A DNA stretch of 64,000 nucleotides from Thermoplasmata archaeon (lineage in GTDB: Archaea; Thermoplasmatota; Thermoplasmata; Lutacidiplasmatales; UBA184): positions 340,245 through 404,244 of the forward strand of contig JAKASQ010000002.1 in the NCBI GenBank assembly GCA_021828195.1. The letters are read 5' to 3'. A program made the position numbers and the translations under genes. The notes under the pieces are model-generated. The model was not told the DNA's origin. It was given only the letters and a program-made list of their open reading frames with translations, and made no database searches. Positions 51,258 to 60,372 of this stretch are shown one piece after another (the first letter of the stretch is position 1; each line of letters starts with the position of its first letter).

Positions 51258-52381
51258 TCGTTCTGCCAGTTCGTGATGTTCGCGGCGAGTGCGGAGGGGG
51301 TCGTGTACTCGTTGAGCGGCACGATCGAGTTCGGGTCGATCAGTCCGCGGTACTCGGAGGGGAGCGGGACCGTCCGGTTCGCCGGGTACTCCCACTCATT
51401 GAGCGGGATCTCGTTCTGGACCGTCCCGTTCAGGAACCAGTTGATGAACTGCTCGTCGAGGGAGAGGTGCTGCGTCCCGGCGACGATCCCGATCCCGTAG
51501 ATGGTCTGCCAACCGTAGAGCGTGTGGTTCCAGCTCGTCACGGTCGTGTTGAACGCCCCGAGGCCGGGGTTGTCGATCGCGTAGGCCGGGTCGGTCGTGT
51601 AGCTGACGACCGCGAGCGGATTTCCCGGAGGAGAGGTGAACTCGTTGAACGCGGTCGACCAGTCGGGCGCGCTGGGAGCGTACGGAAGGACCTGCTGCCA
51701 GAAGTTCTGCCAGCTCTCGTGCAGGATCGCGGAGTAGAACTCGATCTCCCATGCCAGGAACTCCTCCCCCGTGATGTCGGTCGTGGGGTTCTCGTAGAGG
51801 AGCTGACGCGCCCACGTGGAGTTCTGCGAGAAGTTCAGGAACGAGGAGTTCGCGACGGCGCCGTCCGTGATCGTACGGAACGACGCATTGTAGTCGATGC
51901 CGAGATAGCCGTATTCGTACGGGGTGACGGCGTGATCCGGGCTCAGGTCCCGGACCAACGAGGCCGGCACGGTCGCGAGCGCGGGGGAAACGTACGGGAC
52001 GAGCAGCCCCTGGCTCTCGGCTTGGCTCGCGGTGATCTCGTCCAGCCCGATCACGAGGTCCGCTCCGGGCGAGTTCTTCTGCGCGAGCAGCGTGCTCGCC
52101 AGGTCTCCGGAAGGACACTCGACCTGGATGCGGACGTGATGCGCCGTCGCGAAGGTTCCAAAGACCTTCGAGAACGCGGGGGCGCCGCACGTACCGCCGA
52201 AGAGGCTCGAATACGTGTAGATCATCAAGGTCGGCGTCGGGGCGAAGTAGTACTGCGTGAGGCCGATGCCGGCGACGACGACGACCACCGAGACCGCCGC
52301 GATCAGGATGATCGTGCTCGCGCGGCCCGGGCGGCGCAATCGCCGCGGCGACGCGGCCGCGTTCGATGGTGCGCTACTCAT
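51221..52381 (-). CDS. thiB: Thiamine-type ABC transporter substrate-binding protein
   Basis: A 386-residue extracytoplasmic binding protein anchored by one N-terminal helix (STIILIAAVSVVVVVAGIGL). The mature part begins TLMIYTYSSLFGG, close to the TbpA/ThiB opening 'LTVYTYDSF'. It has ECPSGDLASTLLAQKN and ADLVIGLDEITASQ, the family's 'ADVVFGLDN' motif, and VTPYEYGYLGIDYN. Many N-x-S/T sequons in the outer part suggest N-glycosylation. It is the first gene after a TPP riboswitch, which supports thiamine or a precursor as ligand. Confidence 0.88.
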   Translation of the reverse strand: MSSAPSNAAASPRRLRRPGRASTIILIAAVSVVVVVAGIGLTQYYFAPTPTLMIYTYSSLFGGTCGAPAFSKVFGTFATAHHVRIQVECPSGDLASTLLAQKNSPGADLVIGLDEITASQAESQGLLVPYVSPALATVPASLVRDLSPDHAVTPYEYGYLGIDYNASFRTITDGAVANSSFLNFSQNSTWARQLLYENPTTDITGEEFLAWEIEFYSAILHESWQNFWQQVLPYAPSAPDWSTAFNEFTSPPGNPLAVVSYTTDPAYAIDNPGLGAFNTTVTSWNHTLYGWQTIYGIGIVAGTQHLSLDEQFINWFLNGTVQNEIPLNEWEYPANRTVPLPSEYRGLIDPNSIVPLNEYTTPSALAANITNWQNEWQTLANQYAPP

Positions 52382-52422
52382 TCCTCCGGCGAACCGGCGG
52401 AGAGGATGGTCACTTCGTCCAT

Positions 52423-52513
52423 CGCGTTCCCTTCGCGGGCATTATCCCGTGCAGGTTCCTGGGGTCGACGAGGCGTGCTCGTCCTCTCAGCCGGTTCACA
52501 GCTCCCCCTGCGA
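52423..52513 (-). promoter_or_regulatory. TPP riboswitch (THI element)
   Basis: Read on the minus strand, the leader contains the conserved TPP aptamer blocks in order: GGGGGAGCTG, CCGGCTGAGA, a variable stem, GGAACCTGCACGGG, then ATAATGCCCGCGAAGGGAA. These match the universal CUGAGA and the ACCUG...UAAUGCC...AGGGAA core. About 40 nt separate it from the thiB start, so it probably controls translation or early termination of the thiB-thiP-thiQ operon. TPP riboswitches are rare in archaea but known in Thermoplasmatales. Confidence 0.92.
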
Positions 52514-52684
52514 GGAAGACCATCCCGCCCGCGGCATTAACGTTTGCAGACCCGCCGGTTCGCGTGCGGGTCGAGGGAGGGCTCGGAGCTTCCCGGCCTC
52601 CTCAGCGACCGACGAGGGCCGGCGGCGTGCCGGTCTAGCGTGATATACCCCTCGCGAGTCTATGCGGTAGAGGAGCGTCGCGCG

Positions 52685-53626
52685 ATGGTCGAGTCGATGG
52701 ACCAGCTTCGGTTCGGCACGGAGCTCGTCAAGCGCGGCTTTGCCCGCATGCAGCAGGGCGGCGTCATCATGGACGTCACCAACGCGGAACAAGCCGCGCT
52801 CGCAGAGGTGGCCGGGGCCGTCGCGGTGATGGCGCTGGAGCGGGTCCCCGCGGACATCCGGGCCATGGGCGGTGTCGCCCGCATGGCCGACCCGCTCAAG
52901 GTGCGTGAGATCCAAGCTCGCGTCACGATTCCCGTGATGGCCAAGTGCCGCATCGGTCACACCTCCGAGGCCCGGATCCTGGAATCGCTCGGAGTCGACA
53001 TGGTGGACGAGTCCGAGGTCCTCACACCGGCCGATCCCTTCTACCACGTCGACAAGAAGGCGTTCCAGGTACCGTTCGTCTGCGGCGCCCGAAACCTCGG
53101 GGAAGCGCTTCGCCGCATCGATGAGGGCGCGGCGATGATCCGCACGAAAGGCGAGGCCGGAACGGGCAACGTGATCGAGGCCGTCCGCCACATTCACCAG
53201 ATCCGCTCGGAGATCGCCCTCGTCCGCAAGATGACCAAGAAGAACGCCGCGCTCTGGGCCCGGAAGGCCCGGGTGCTGCCCTCGACCGTGGAAGAGGTCC
53301 GTGCGCTCGGGCGCCTGCCCGTCGTCAACTTCGCCGCCGGAGGGATCGCGACTCCGGCAGATGCCGCCCTCTGTCGGCTCCTCGGGGTCGACGGGATCTT
53401 CGTGGGGAGCGGGATCTTCAAGTCCCAGCACCCGGAGAAGGTCGCGCGCGCGGTGGTAGAGGCCTCGCTACACTTCGATCAGCCCGAGGTGCTCGCCCGC
53501 GTCTCGGAAGGGCTCGGGGAACCGATGAAGGGCCTCGATCTCGCGGGCGTGCCGGACTCCGAGATGCTCCAAGTGCGCGAGTCGCAACCGGCCGCGCCCC
53601 CGCGCCCCGGTGTCACCGAGGCCTAG
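52685..53626 (+). CDS. pdxS: Pyridoxal 5'-phosphate synthase subunit PdxS
   Basis: A 313-residue PdxS, the synthase subunit that makes PLP from ribose-5-P, glyceraldehyde-3-P and ammonia. Family blocks are [61 protein letters not shown], and [14 protein letters not shown] with [14 protein letters not shown]. It has the two active-site lysines expected in VMAKCRIGH and [15 protein letters not shown] box near 52641-52646 lies upstream. The glutaminase partner PdxT is not in the window. It is divergent from the thiamine operon. Confidence 0.95.
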   Translation: MVESMDQLRFGTELVKRGFARMQQGGVIMDVTNAEQAALAEVAGAVAVMALERVPADIRAMGGVARMADPLKVREIQARVTIPVMAKCRIGHTSEARILESLGVDMVDESEVLTPADPFYHVDKKAFQVPFVCGARNLGEALRRIDEGAAMIRTKGEAGTGNVIEAVRHIHQIRSEIALVRKMTKKNAALWARKARVLPSTVEEVRALGRLPVVNFAAGGIATPADAALCRLLGVDGIFVGSGIFKSQHPEKVARAVVEASLHFDQPEVLARVSEGLGEPMKGLDLAGVPDSEMLQVRESQPAAPPRPGVTEA

Positions 53627-53656
53627 CCGGTCCATTCGACCGCGCCCTTTACCTAA

Positions 53657-54820
53657 GTGGCCTCCGATGCTCTACCGGAGCCGCCCGTGCGCATCGTCCT
53701 CGTTACTCCGTTCTTCTATCCCCACGCCGGGGGCGTCGAGACCCATGTTCGTCAGCTCGCACGGGGATTCGCGCAGCAGGGCCAGGAGGTGGTGGTGCTC
53801 ACCGCGCGTTTCGATCCCGACCTGCCCGGGCAGGAGGACCTCGAAGGCTACCGGATCGTCCGGGCCCCCTGCCGAGCGGTCCTCTTCAACACCCCGATCG
53901 ATCCCGCGGTCGGCCGCGTGCTCAAGGGGCTGAAAGCGGACATCGTCCACCTGCACTACCCCCCGCCGCTCACCTCGTACTTTGCCGTCCGCGCGCTGCA
54001 GCGGAGCCCGGTCCCGATCTGCCTCACGTACCACTGCGATCTCTACCTCCCGGGACCTTGGGGTCGCGTCCTCACGGAGGCGTTCCAGCGGATCTTCCTG
54101 ACCCGCACGCTCGCCCGGGTCGATCGGATCATCGTCCACACGCGCAGCTATGGGATGACCTCCGCCGTACTGCGTGGACGGCCCCTCGAGATCATCCCCT
54201 CGGTCGTCGATCTCGATCGATTCCGGCCCGGCCTCGACTCCTCCGACGTCCGCCGCGAGTTCGCGCTCGAGGGAAAGCGAGTGCTCGCATTCACCGGTCG
54301 GCTCGTCCCGCACAAAGGCGTGGACGTGATCCTGCGGGCGCTCGCCGAGCTGCCCCGCGACGTGGTGCTCCTCGCCATCGGTAGCGGTCCCCGCTTCACG
54401 TACCTCCGGCGTCTCGCCTACCGCCTCGGCGTCCCGCACCGCGTGCGATTCCTGACGGAGGTCTCGGACGTCGACCTCCCCCGGTACCTCTGCGCGGCCG
54501 ATCTGTTCGTCTTTCCCTCCCAGAACCGGCTCGAGGGCTTTGGGCTCGCCGTGGCGGAGGCGATGGCCGTGGGCCTCCCGGTCGTCACGGCGGACATGCC
54601 CGGGGTCCGAGAAGTGATCGAGCCGGGGAAGGAGGGCCTCCTCGCCGAACCGCTGATCGCCTCCGATCTGGCCACCCGCATTCGGGAGATCCTCGACGAT
54701 GATGCGATGCGCGCTCGGATGGCTGCCGCCGCGCGCAAACGCGCGGAGCAGCGCTACGGCGTCGAGACCGTGACCGGCCAGCTCCTCAAGCTCTACGCCG
54801 AGGTGCTCGCAGATCGTTGA
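53657..54820 (+). CDS. GT4-family glycosyltransferase
   Basis: A 387-residue GT-B glycosyltransferase. The N-terminus VRIVLVTPFFYPHAGGVETH holds the GGVE loop. In the C-terminal domain, VLAFTGRLVPHKGVDVILRA and the E-x7-E motif in FPSQNRLEGFGLAVAEAMA bind the sugar nucleotide. Start GTG 53657 is given; GTG 53687 (VRIVLV) is also possible and better spaced from a CTTTAC box near 53646. The 3' end overlaps convergent pyrF by 35 bases. It probably serves lipid or glycan synthesis. Confidence 0.88.
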   Translation: MASDALPEPPVRIVLVTPFFYPHAGGVETHVRQLARGFAQQGQEVVVLTARFDPDLPGQEDLEGYRIVRAPCRAVLFNTPIDPAVGRVLKGLKADIVHLHYPPPLTSYFAVRALQRSPVPICLTYHCDLYLPGPWGRVLTEAFQRIFLTRTLARVDRIIVHTRSYGMTSAVLRGRPLEIIPSVVDLDRFRPGLDSSDVRREFALEGKRVLAFTGRLVPHKGVDVILRALAELPRDVVLLAIGSGPRFTYLRRLAYRLGVPHRVRFLTEVSDVDLPRYLCAADLFVFPSQNRLEGFGLAVAEAMAVGLPVVTADMPGVREVIEPGKEGLLAEPLIASDLATRIREILDDDAMRARMAAAARKRAEQRYGVETVTGQLLKLYAEVLADR

Positions 54821-55628
54821 TCTCGTCGCGCAGGCGGCGCGCTTCCAAGCCGGCGGCCTCCCGCCAGTCGCTCTTCGAGGATGCGTACAGGATGCTGCGA
54901 GAAGCCGCCGCCAGGAGCCCGCGGTCGTTGCGGTCGATCCCCCCCGAGATGCTTGCGGCGAGATCTCCGCGCTGCGCACCGACCCCGGGAAGGAGGATCG
55001 CGCCTCGCTCGCCGAGCGCGGCGCGGGCCCGCGCGACCGCTCGAGGATCGGTGGCCCCGATGACGACGCCGGCGTTCCCGCTCTTGCGCGCGAGCGTGCC
55101 CACGGTCCGGACGATCTCGATCCACAGCGGCGAGGAGCCGTGGCGGATCTCCTGGAAGTCCCGGGAACCGGGGTTGCTGGTGTGGGCCACGACGAAGTAG
55201 CCTCGATCGGGACGGGCCGCGATCGGAACGAGGCTCTCCCAGCCCAGCCACGGGGTCACGGTGATCGCGTCGAACCCGAAGGCATCGAACACTCCGTCGG
55301 CGAGCAGGCGCATGGTGTTCGGGATGTCGTTCGCCTTCAGGTCGAGGATCTTGAGACGGCCCGGCCCGATCCTTCGGGCGATGCGCTCCAAGGCTCCGAA
55401 CCCCGCCGCTCCGTAGCTCCAATAGGCGGCAAGCTGCATCTTGTACGCCGACACGTACGGGCGCGTGGCTCCGACGATCCCGCCGAGGAAGGCATCGAGC
55501 TGGCGGATCCGACTCTGCCGGCGCAGGGGGGAGGGCGTCCGCGCCGGGTCCGGATCGAGCCCCACCGACACCAGCGAATTGGTCTCGCAGAGGACGTGGT
55601 CGAGGCGGTCGAGGAACGGGGCGGGCAC
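54786..55628 (-). CDS. pyrF: Orotidine 5'-phosphate decarboxylase (type 2)
   Basis: A 280-residue OMP decarboxylase that forms UMP. It opens with the type-2 hallmark LVSVGLDPDPARTP. ILDLKANDIPNTMRLLAD is the catalytic K-x3-D with the family's (G/P)NT step. VTPWLGWESLVP and VIGATDPRAV are further conserved. The tail from residue 255 is Arg-rich. It is the longer PyrF group, common in actinobacteria and some archaea. No other pyr genes are adjacent. Confidence 0.92.
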   Translation of the reverse strand: MPAPFLDRLDHVLCETNSLVSVGLDPDPARTPSPLRRQSRIRQLDAFLGGIVGATRPYVSAYKMQLAAYWSYGAAGFGALERIARRIGPGRLKILDLKANDIPNTMRLLADGVFDAFGFDAITVTPWLGWESLVPIAARPDRGYFVVAHTSNPGSRDFQEIRHGSSPLWIEIVRTVGTLARKSGNAGVVIGATDPRAVARARAALGERGAILLPGVGAQRGDLAASISGGIDRNDRGLLAAASRSILYASSKSDWREAAGLEARRLRDEINDLRAPRRRA

Positions 55629-55747
55629 GTTCGGTCCATCGTCGCCGGCCCGATAAGGCGTACTCCCCGTCGGGGAGCTCAGCGTTCAGGCGCGGTGTCG
55701 GGTTTTTATCAAGACCCGCTGTGGGGAGCGACCGCGAGAGAACGAAC

Positions 55748-56908
55748 GTGACGGAAGTTACGGAGCCCGCCTCCCCCACCGATACCCGGCTGCGCGACCT
55801 GCGGCCGACGGACGCCCCCGTTCAGATCCTGGGACGGGTCGTGACGGTGGAGCGTCGCGAGTACGCCAACGCCGCCGACGGCCGGCGTCGCACGTTCCTC
55901 TCGGGCCTGTTGAGCGACGGGACGGCGACCGTCCGGTTCACCTGGTGGGAACCTCCGGCTGAGGGCGTCGACCGTGGAACGGTCCTGCGTGCCGTGAACG
56001 CCCAGGTCCGAGAGTTCCGGGGACGGCCCGAGGTCTCCTTCGGTTATCGCACACGCGTTGCACCGGCGAGCGAGCTCGAGCTTCCGCCGATCGACGGCGA
56101 CGACATTCCTCTGCGCAAGATCCACGAGCTGGGAGTCTCCGACGAGGGATTCCGCCTCGAGGGCCGAGTGGTGCGCATCTCCCCCCGCACGGTCACCGTC
56201 GGAACCGAGCAGCGGGCGATCTACGAAGGTCTCCTCGCCGACCGGAGCGGCTCGATCGCCTTCACCTCGTGGAGCGACTTCGCTCTCCAGGCCGGCCAGA
56301 CGGTGCGCATCGCGGGAGGATACGTGCGCATGTTCCGCAACCGCCCGCAACTCAATCTCGATGAACGCTCGGTCGTGGCCCGTATCGAGGGCGGGGATCT
56401 GCCCCAGCCGGCGGAGGTGCTCTCGACTCCATCCCGCCCCATCGCCGAGATCGAGGAAGCGGGCGGAGGAGAGTCGATCGCGCTCGAGGGCGTGATCCTC
56501 GGGCTCCTGCCCCCGAGCGGTCTCGTCTATCGATGCCCTACCTGCAGGCGCGCCGTCGCCGGAGGGATATGTCCCACGCACGGAGCCGTCCAGGGCGTCG
56601 CCGATCTGCGAGGACGGTTCGTCGTCGATGACGGCTCGGGCTCGGCCACCGTGAACGCCGCCCGGGAGGGGACCGAGAGGCTCTGGGGCCTCTCGCTCGA
56701 AGGGGCCCTCGCCCGCCTGCGCGACACGCCCGACCCGACGCGGCTCGAGGAGCAGCTCTTCGAGGCGACCTTCGGCACGCATGTCCGCGTACGGGGTCGG
56801 GCGTCCAGGGACGACTTCGGCCTGACCGTGTACCCCGAATCGATCGAGCGCGTGACCATCGAGGTCCCGACGCGCGCGCGCGAGCTCGCGGCCCGGCTGG
56901 GAAGCTAG
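55748..56908 (+). CDS. rpa: Replication protein A (single-strand DNA-binding)
   Basis: A 386-residue archaeal RPA with three OB-fold units, about residues 18-110, 125-215 and 230-375. The last contains the zinc knuckle CPTCRRAVAGGICPTHG. RPA coats ssDNA in replication and repair. The GTG at 55748 is preferred over an in-frame GTG at 55721 because the TTTTTA box (55703-55708) predicts transcription from about 55731. The next gene, three bases away, is its usual partner. Confidence 0.88.
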   Translation: MTEVTEPASPTDTRLRDLRPTDAPVQILGRVVTVERREYANAADGRRRTFLSGLLSDGTATVRFTWWEPPAEGVDRGTVLRAVNAQVREFRGRPEVSFGYRTRVAPASELELPPIDGDDIPLRKIHELGVSDEGFRLEGRVVRISPRTVTVGTEQRAIYEGLLADRSGSIAFTSWSDFALQAGQTVRIAGGYVRMFRNRPQLNLDERSVVARIEGGDLPQPAEVLSTPSRPIAEIEEAGGGESIALEGVILGLLPPSGLVYRCPTCRRAVAGGICPTHGAVQGVADLRGRFVVDDGSGSATVNAAREGTERLWGLSLEGALARLRDTPDPTRLEEQLFEATFGTHVRVRGRASRDDFGLTVYPESIERVTIEVPTRARELAARLGS

Positions 56909-56911
56909 ACG

Positions 56912-57853
56912 ATGGCGTTGCGCGAGACCGCCTGGCGGGAAACGGCGGCGGAGATCCTGGCCGCGCTCCAGGAGGAGCGCGGAAGTGGGGAGCGCGCGGC
57001 CACGTACCTGCTCTCTCCGTACGGGTCGAGGATGAGCCGAGTGCTCATCGCGGGAAACTTGAGCCCGCCGGAGTCGATCGGCCGGAATCCCGCCCAGCCG
57101 TTCTGGCGCTCCCGCCTCACCGACCCCACGGGCACGGTGGCCGTGACGGCGGGGGGTTTCCAGCCGCGGGCCATGGCCCAGCTGCGTGCGATCACGACGT
57201 CCCAGCCGGCCCTGGTCGCGGGGAAGGTCCACCTCTACCGCGGGAACGACGGAACGGGATACGTTTCGATTCGGGCGGAAGCCCTACGCCCGCTGGACGA
57301 GGGTCAGTTGCGGGTTGCGCTTCTCGATGAGCTGAGCCAGAGTCTCGATCGACTCGAGCTCGTAGAACGGCTCCGGAAGGAGCCGATGACCCCCGATGCG
57401 GGCCTGCGAGCGGAAGGGATCGGCGCCGTGGGGCTGCGGGCGGCCCGGGAGGCGATCCGGCGGTACCCCTCCATCGACCGCTCCGCCTTCCGGGCGATCC
57501 TGAAACTGTTGCTTCCTGCGATTGAGGGGCGCGCCCCGGTCGTCTCGGCCGCGCCCGGTATCCCGGCGACCGTTCGGGTGACACGGGTGGAGGTCCCAGC
57601 CCCTCGGCGCCGAGAAGCCCCGAGCGCGTCCGAACGCGCGAACGAGTCCGCGTTCCTCGATGTGATGGACGAGCTCGCGGATGGGTCGATGGACGGATAT
57701 GCGGACTACCGCGAGCTGCGTCAGCGTCTGGCGGAGCGAGGCCTCTCCGAGGAGGCGGCGGAGACCATCCTCGCCCGGCTGCAGGACGACGGCGTGGTCG
57801 AGGAGCCGATCATGGGCCGCCTTCGCCGCGCTTCCGCCCTCACGGACGGCTGA
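56912..57853 (+). CDS. RPA-associated protein (COG3390)
   Basis: A 313-residue protein of the archaeal Rpap (COG3390) family that co-occurs with RPA. An OB-like N-terminal domain has YLLSPYGSRMSRVLIAG and NPAQPFWRSRLTDPTG. The C-terminal part (about 240-313) is helical with a winged-helix look (MDELADGSMDGYADYRELRQ). It follows rpa by three bases. It is thought to modulate RPA, but its biochemical role is not settled. Confidence 0.85.
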   Translation: MALRETAWRETAAEILAALQEERGSGERAATYLLSPYGSRMSRVLIAGNLSPPESIGRNPAQPFWRSRLTDPTGTVAVTAGGFQPRAMAQLRAITTSQPALVAGKVHLYRGNDGTGYVSIRAEALRPLDEGQLRVALLDELSQSLDRLELVERLRKEPMTPDAGLRAEGIGAVGLRAAREAIRRYPSIDRSAFRAILKLLLPAIEGRAPVVSAAPGIPATVRVTRVEVPAPRRREAPSASERANESAFLDVMDELADGSMDGYADYRELRQRLAERGLSEEAAETILARLQDDGVVEEPIMGRLRRASALTDG

Positions 57854-57996
57854 TCGGAGCCTCCCCCGCAGCCGATTGGATACATTTATACCACCTCGAC
57901 ACTCGGCGGCGGGGGGATGAAGACCACCTGTCTCTCCGATTACGTGACGAGACCAGCGACGAACTGACCCCCACCTTCCAACGGAACCAGAACTCA

Positions 57997-58974
57997 ATGG
58001 CCCAGAAGTACTCGTATTGGCCCCTCGCGATCTTCATGGCCATCGTTATCGTGGCCGCCAGCGGAGCCGGGGCCTACCTCTACTACCATTCCAAGCTCTC
58101 CCCGACGCAACCGCTCCTTTCGGTCGAGCTGGGTGACAACGTGACCGTGAACTACATCGGCTACTTTGGAAGCGGCCCCCAGACCGGGGCGATCTTCGAC
58201 ACGTCGCTCTGGAGCATCGCGAACAACTCGAACCTGAAGAAATCGCTCGAATTCACCAATCGAGGATCGCAAGCGGCCTACACGCCGCTCGGCGTCTATG
58301 TTGGACCAACGGCTCCCTCCGGCGGCTACGTGGTCCACAACACCACCTTCAACACGGTCGTCACCGGGTTCTGGAAGGGCATGCTCGGGATGACCGGGAA
58401 CGTCAGCAGATCGATCTCGATCCCACCGTCGCTCGGCTACGGCAACGGGCAGGCCGGGTGCTACCGGAGCAGCCCGCTCGTCTACACGATCCCCGCCACG
58501 AACGTCATCGCGCTGTCCACCTTCCAGACGCAATATCCCAACGGGACCGCCACGGCGGGGTCCCAGTTCACCGACCCGCAGTACGGTTGGACCGACTTCG
58601 TCCTCAGCGCGAACGCGAGCTGGGTCGTCGTCCAGTACCATCCCACTCCCGGCCAGCTCTCCTCGCCGTACGGGTACCCCGAGCAGGTGACGAACATCTC
58701 GACCGCAAGCGGCGGCGCGGGCACGATCACCCTCACGAGCCTGCTCGCCCCCAGCCAGGCGGGACTCGTCCTGGGCAAGCTGCCCGCCTCCGCGAGCACG
58801 ATCTGCAGCGCGAACAAGTTCATCGTCAGTTCGATCAACCCCGCCACGAATACCCAGGTCTGGAACTTCAACGCCGAAGTGATGGGACAGACCCTCGTCT
58901 TTGTGGTCACAGTCCTGAACATCTATCCCGGCCCGAACCACACGGGCGGCTCCTCCGGAAGTGGCGGGTACTGA
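57997..58974 (+). CDS. Membrane-anchored FKBP-like protein
   Basis: A 325-residue protein with one N-terminal anchor (WPLAIFMAIVIVAASGAGAY) and an outer domain. The outer part starts LGDNVTVNYIGYFGSGPQ, then GAIFDTS, an FKBP-like peptidyl-prolyl isomerase opening. IPPSLGYGNGQ matches the 'IPP..GYG' of FKBP. A long insert (about residues 150-270) and a Gly/Ser tail follow. Several N-x-S/T sequons suggest surface glycosylation. It may be a surface foldase; activity is unproven. Confidence 0.8.
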   Translation: MAQKYSYWPLAIFMAIVIVAASGAGAYLYYHSKLSPTQPLLSVELGDNVTVNYIGYFGSGPQTGAIFDTSLWSIANNSNLKKSLEFTNRGSQAAYTPLGVYVGPTAPSGGYVVHNTTFNTVVTGFWKGMLGMTGNVSRSISIPPSLGYGNGQAGCYRSSPLVYTIPATNVIALSTFQTQYPNGTATAGSQFTDPQYGWTDFVLSANASWVVVQYHPTPGQLSSPYGYPEQVTNISTASGGAGTITLTSLLAPSQAGLVLGKLPASASTICSANKFIVSSINPATNTQVWNFNAEVMGQTLVFVVTVLNIYPGPNHTGGSSGSGGY

Positions 58975-59010
58975 CCGCGCCCGCCCCCGGCGCTCGGATC
59001 GGAGCCTCGC

Positions 59011-59916
59011 TTAACGGAGCGTGACCCGACCGTGCTTCTTGAGCTGCTCGAGGGTCGATTCTGCCACGCGGGCTCGGATCTCTTCCGGCCCGGCTCCGCG
59101 CCGCTGGGGAGCGAACCGACGCGCGGCGTCGCGCGCCTCCTCTCGGCGCTGGCGTGACTTCTCCACCAGCTGCGCCGCCTCACGGTCGAGGGTCGCGAAC
59201 TCCCGGTTCACCGAATCGAGCTTCTCCATGATCTGGCGGCGCAGCAGACCCTTCGCCCGCATCTGCGCAACGACCGAGCCCTGGGCGGCGAGATTGGAAC
59301 GGACCTCATCGAGCTTCGCCTCCCGGTCGCCCTTCAGGCGAACGGTTTCCGAGCCGAGGCGGCTGACCTCGCCCCGCGCTTCCCGCATCGCGGTCTCCGC
59401 CTCCTTCAAGCGTTTCTCGTGTTCGGCGAGCACGGCGGCGTGCGCTTCGAGCTCTTTGAGGAACTGGCTGCGCTCGCGCATCCGTGCGATGAGCGCGTTC
59501 TCCTCCTTGACGGGGAGCGCGTGGGTCTGCTGGCGCAGCTCGAGCTCGGCGATCTCCTTGCGGACCTGCTCGGGCCGGGCGCGCTCGCTCGCGGGGATTT
59601 CCGAGCGGATCTCCCGAGTGCGGGCGGTGAGTTCGTCGAGCTTCGCGCGGGCCGCGTTGCGTGCATCGCGCAGGCGGGCGATCTCCCGGCCCATCCGGCG
59701 GTGTTCCTCGTAGCGTTGCTCGGCGGCCGCCTGCGGACCGTGCTGGGAGTCGTAGAGGGCCTTCTGCTCGGCCGCGAGTTCGCGGACCTGGTCGACAAGG
59801 TCCTGACGGCGTTGGTGGAGGACGCGCAGCTTGCCATCGATCGCCTCGAGGCGATCGCGGCCCTCCCGCTCCTCCTGCTCCGCCTCTTCGGAGAGGAACG
59901 CCGTCCGTCCGCGCAT
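59011..59916 (-). CDS. Coiled-coil protein (COG1340 type)
   Basis: A 301-residue, almost wholly coiled-coil protein rich in Glu, Arg, Ala and Leu, of the archaeal COG1340 kind. Heptad stretches run from about residue 10 to 265 (for example IDGKLRVLHQRRQDLVDQVR). The C-terminus FAPQRRGAGPEEIRARVAES with EQLKKHGRV is conserved-looking. There is no ATPase motif. The frame is open upstream into a transporter remnant, but ATG 59916 begins the coiled coil. Function is unknown. Confidence 0.75.
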   Translation of the reverse strand: MRGRTAFLSEEAEQEEREGRDRLEAIDGKLRVLHQRRQDLVDQVRELAAEQKALYDSQHGPQAAAEQRYEEHRRMGREIARLRDARNAARAKLDELTARTREIRSEIPASERARPEQVRKEIAELELRQQTHALPVKEENALIARMRERSQFLKELEAHAAVLAEHEKRLKEAETAMREARGEVSRLGSETVRLKGDREAKLDEVRSNLAAQGSVVAQMRAKGLLRRQIMEKLDSVNREFATLDREAAQLVEKSRQRREEARDAARRFAPQRRGAGPEEIRARVAESTLEQLKKHGRVTLR

Positions 59917-59972
59917 CGCCCCACGACCAACGGGGGGTCTCAAATAGACTACCCCCGCACCCCGCGGTCCGC

Positions 59973-60372
59973 TTAGGCTCGGAAGAGCCCGAGGAGGTTG
60001 GCGATGGCCAACGCGGCGAAGGCGTGCGGCCGTGCGCGCTTGAGATAGGTGGGCCAGGGGATCGACACGCCCGCTTGGTGTGCGGCCGAGAGCGCGACGA
60101 TGTTGGAGGCGGACCCGATCGGGGTGCCGCCCCCGCCGATGCCGAGTCCCAAGACCGAGGCGAACACGAAGGGTTCGGGTCCCGATCGACGCGATCCCGT
60201 CCGCGATCGCGCTCACGGCGCCGGTGCCTACGAGCGCTCCGACGAGGATGAAGAGCCCGAGCAGGAACAGCACGATCTCCCCATCGAGTGAGCGGATCAC
60301 CCGTGTCGTGTAGACGGGGAACGATAGCCCCCGCGCCACAAGCCCGCCGATCAGCCAGACGGGTTCAGGTCG
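59973..60372 (-). pseudogene. Anion transporter (ArsB/CitM-like) remnant
   Basis: Two frames together read as pieces of a 12-helix anion transporter. The first (60170-60372) has EPVWLIGGLVARGLSF and LDGEIVLFLLGLFILVGALV, typical of ArsB/NhaD mid-protein helices. The second (59973-60167) has LGLGIGGGGTPIGSASNIVA and HAFAALAIANLLGLF, the conserved C-terminal loop and last helix. A frameshift and a deletion separate them, and the N-terminal half is missing. Confidence 0.75.
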
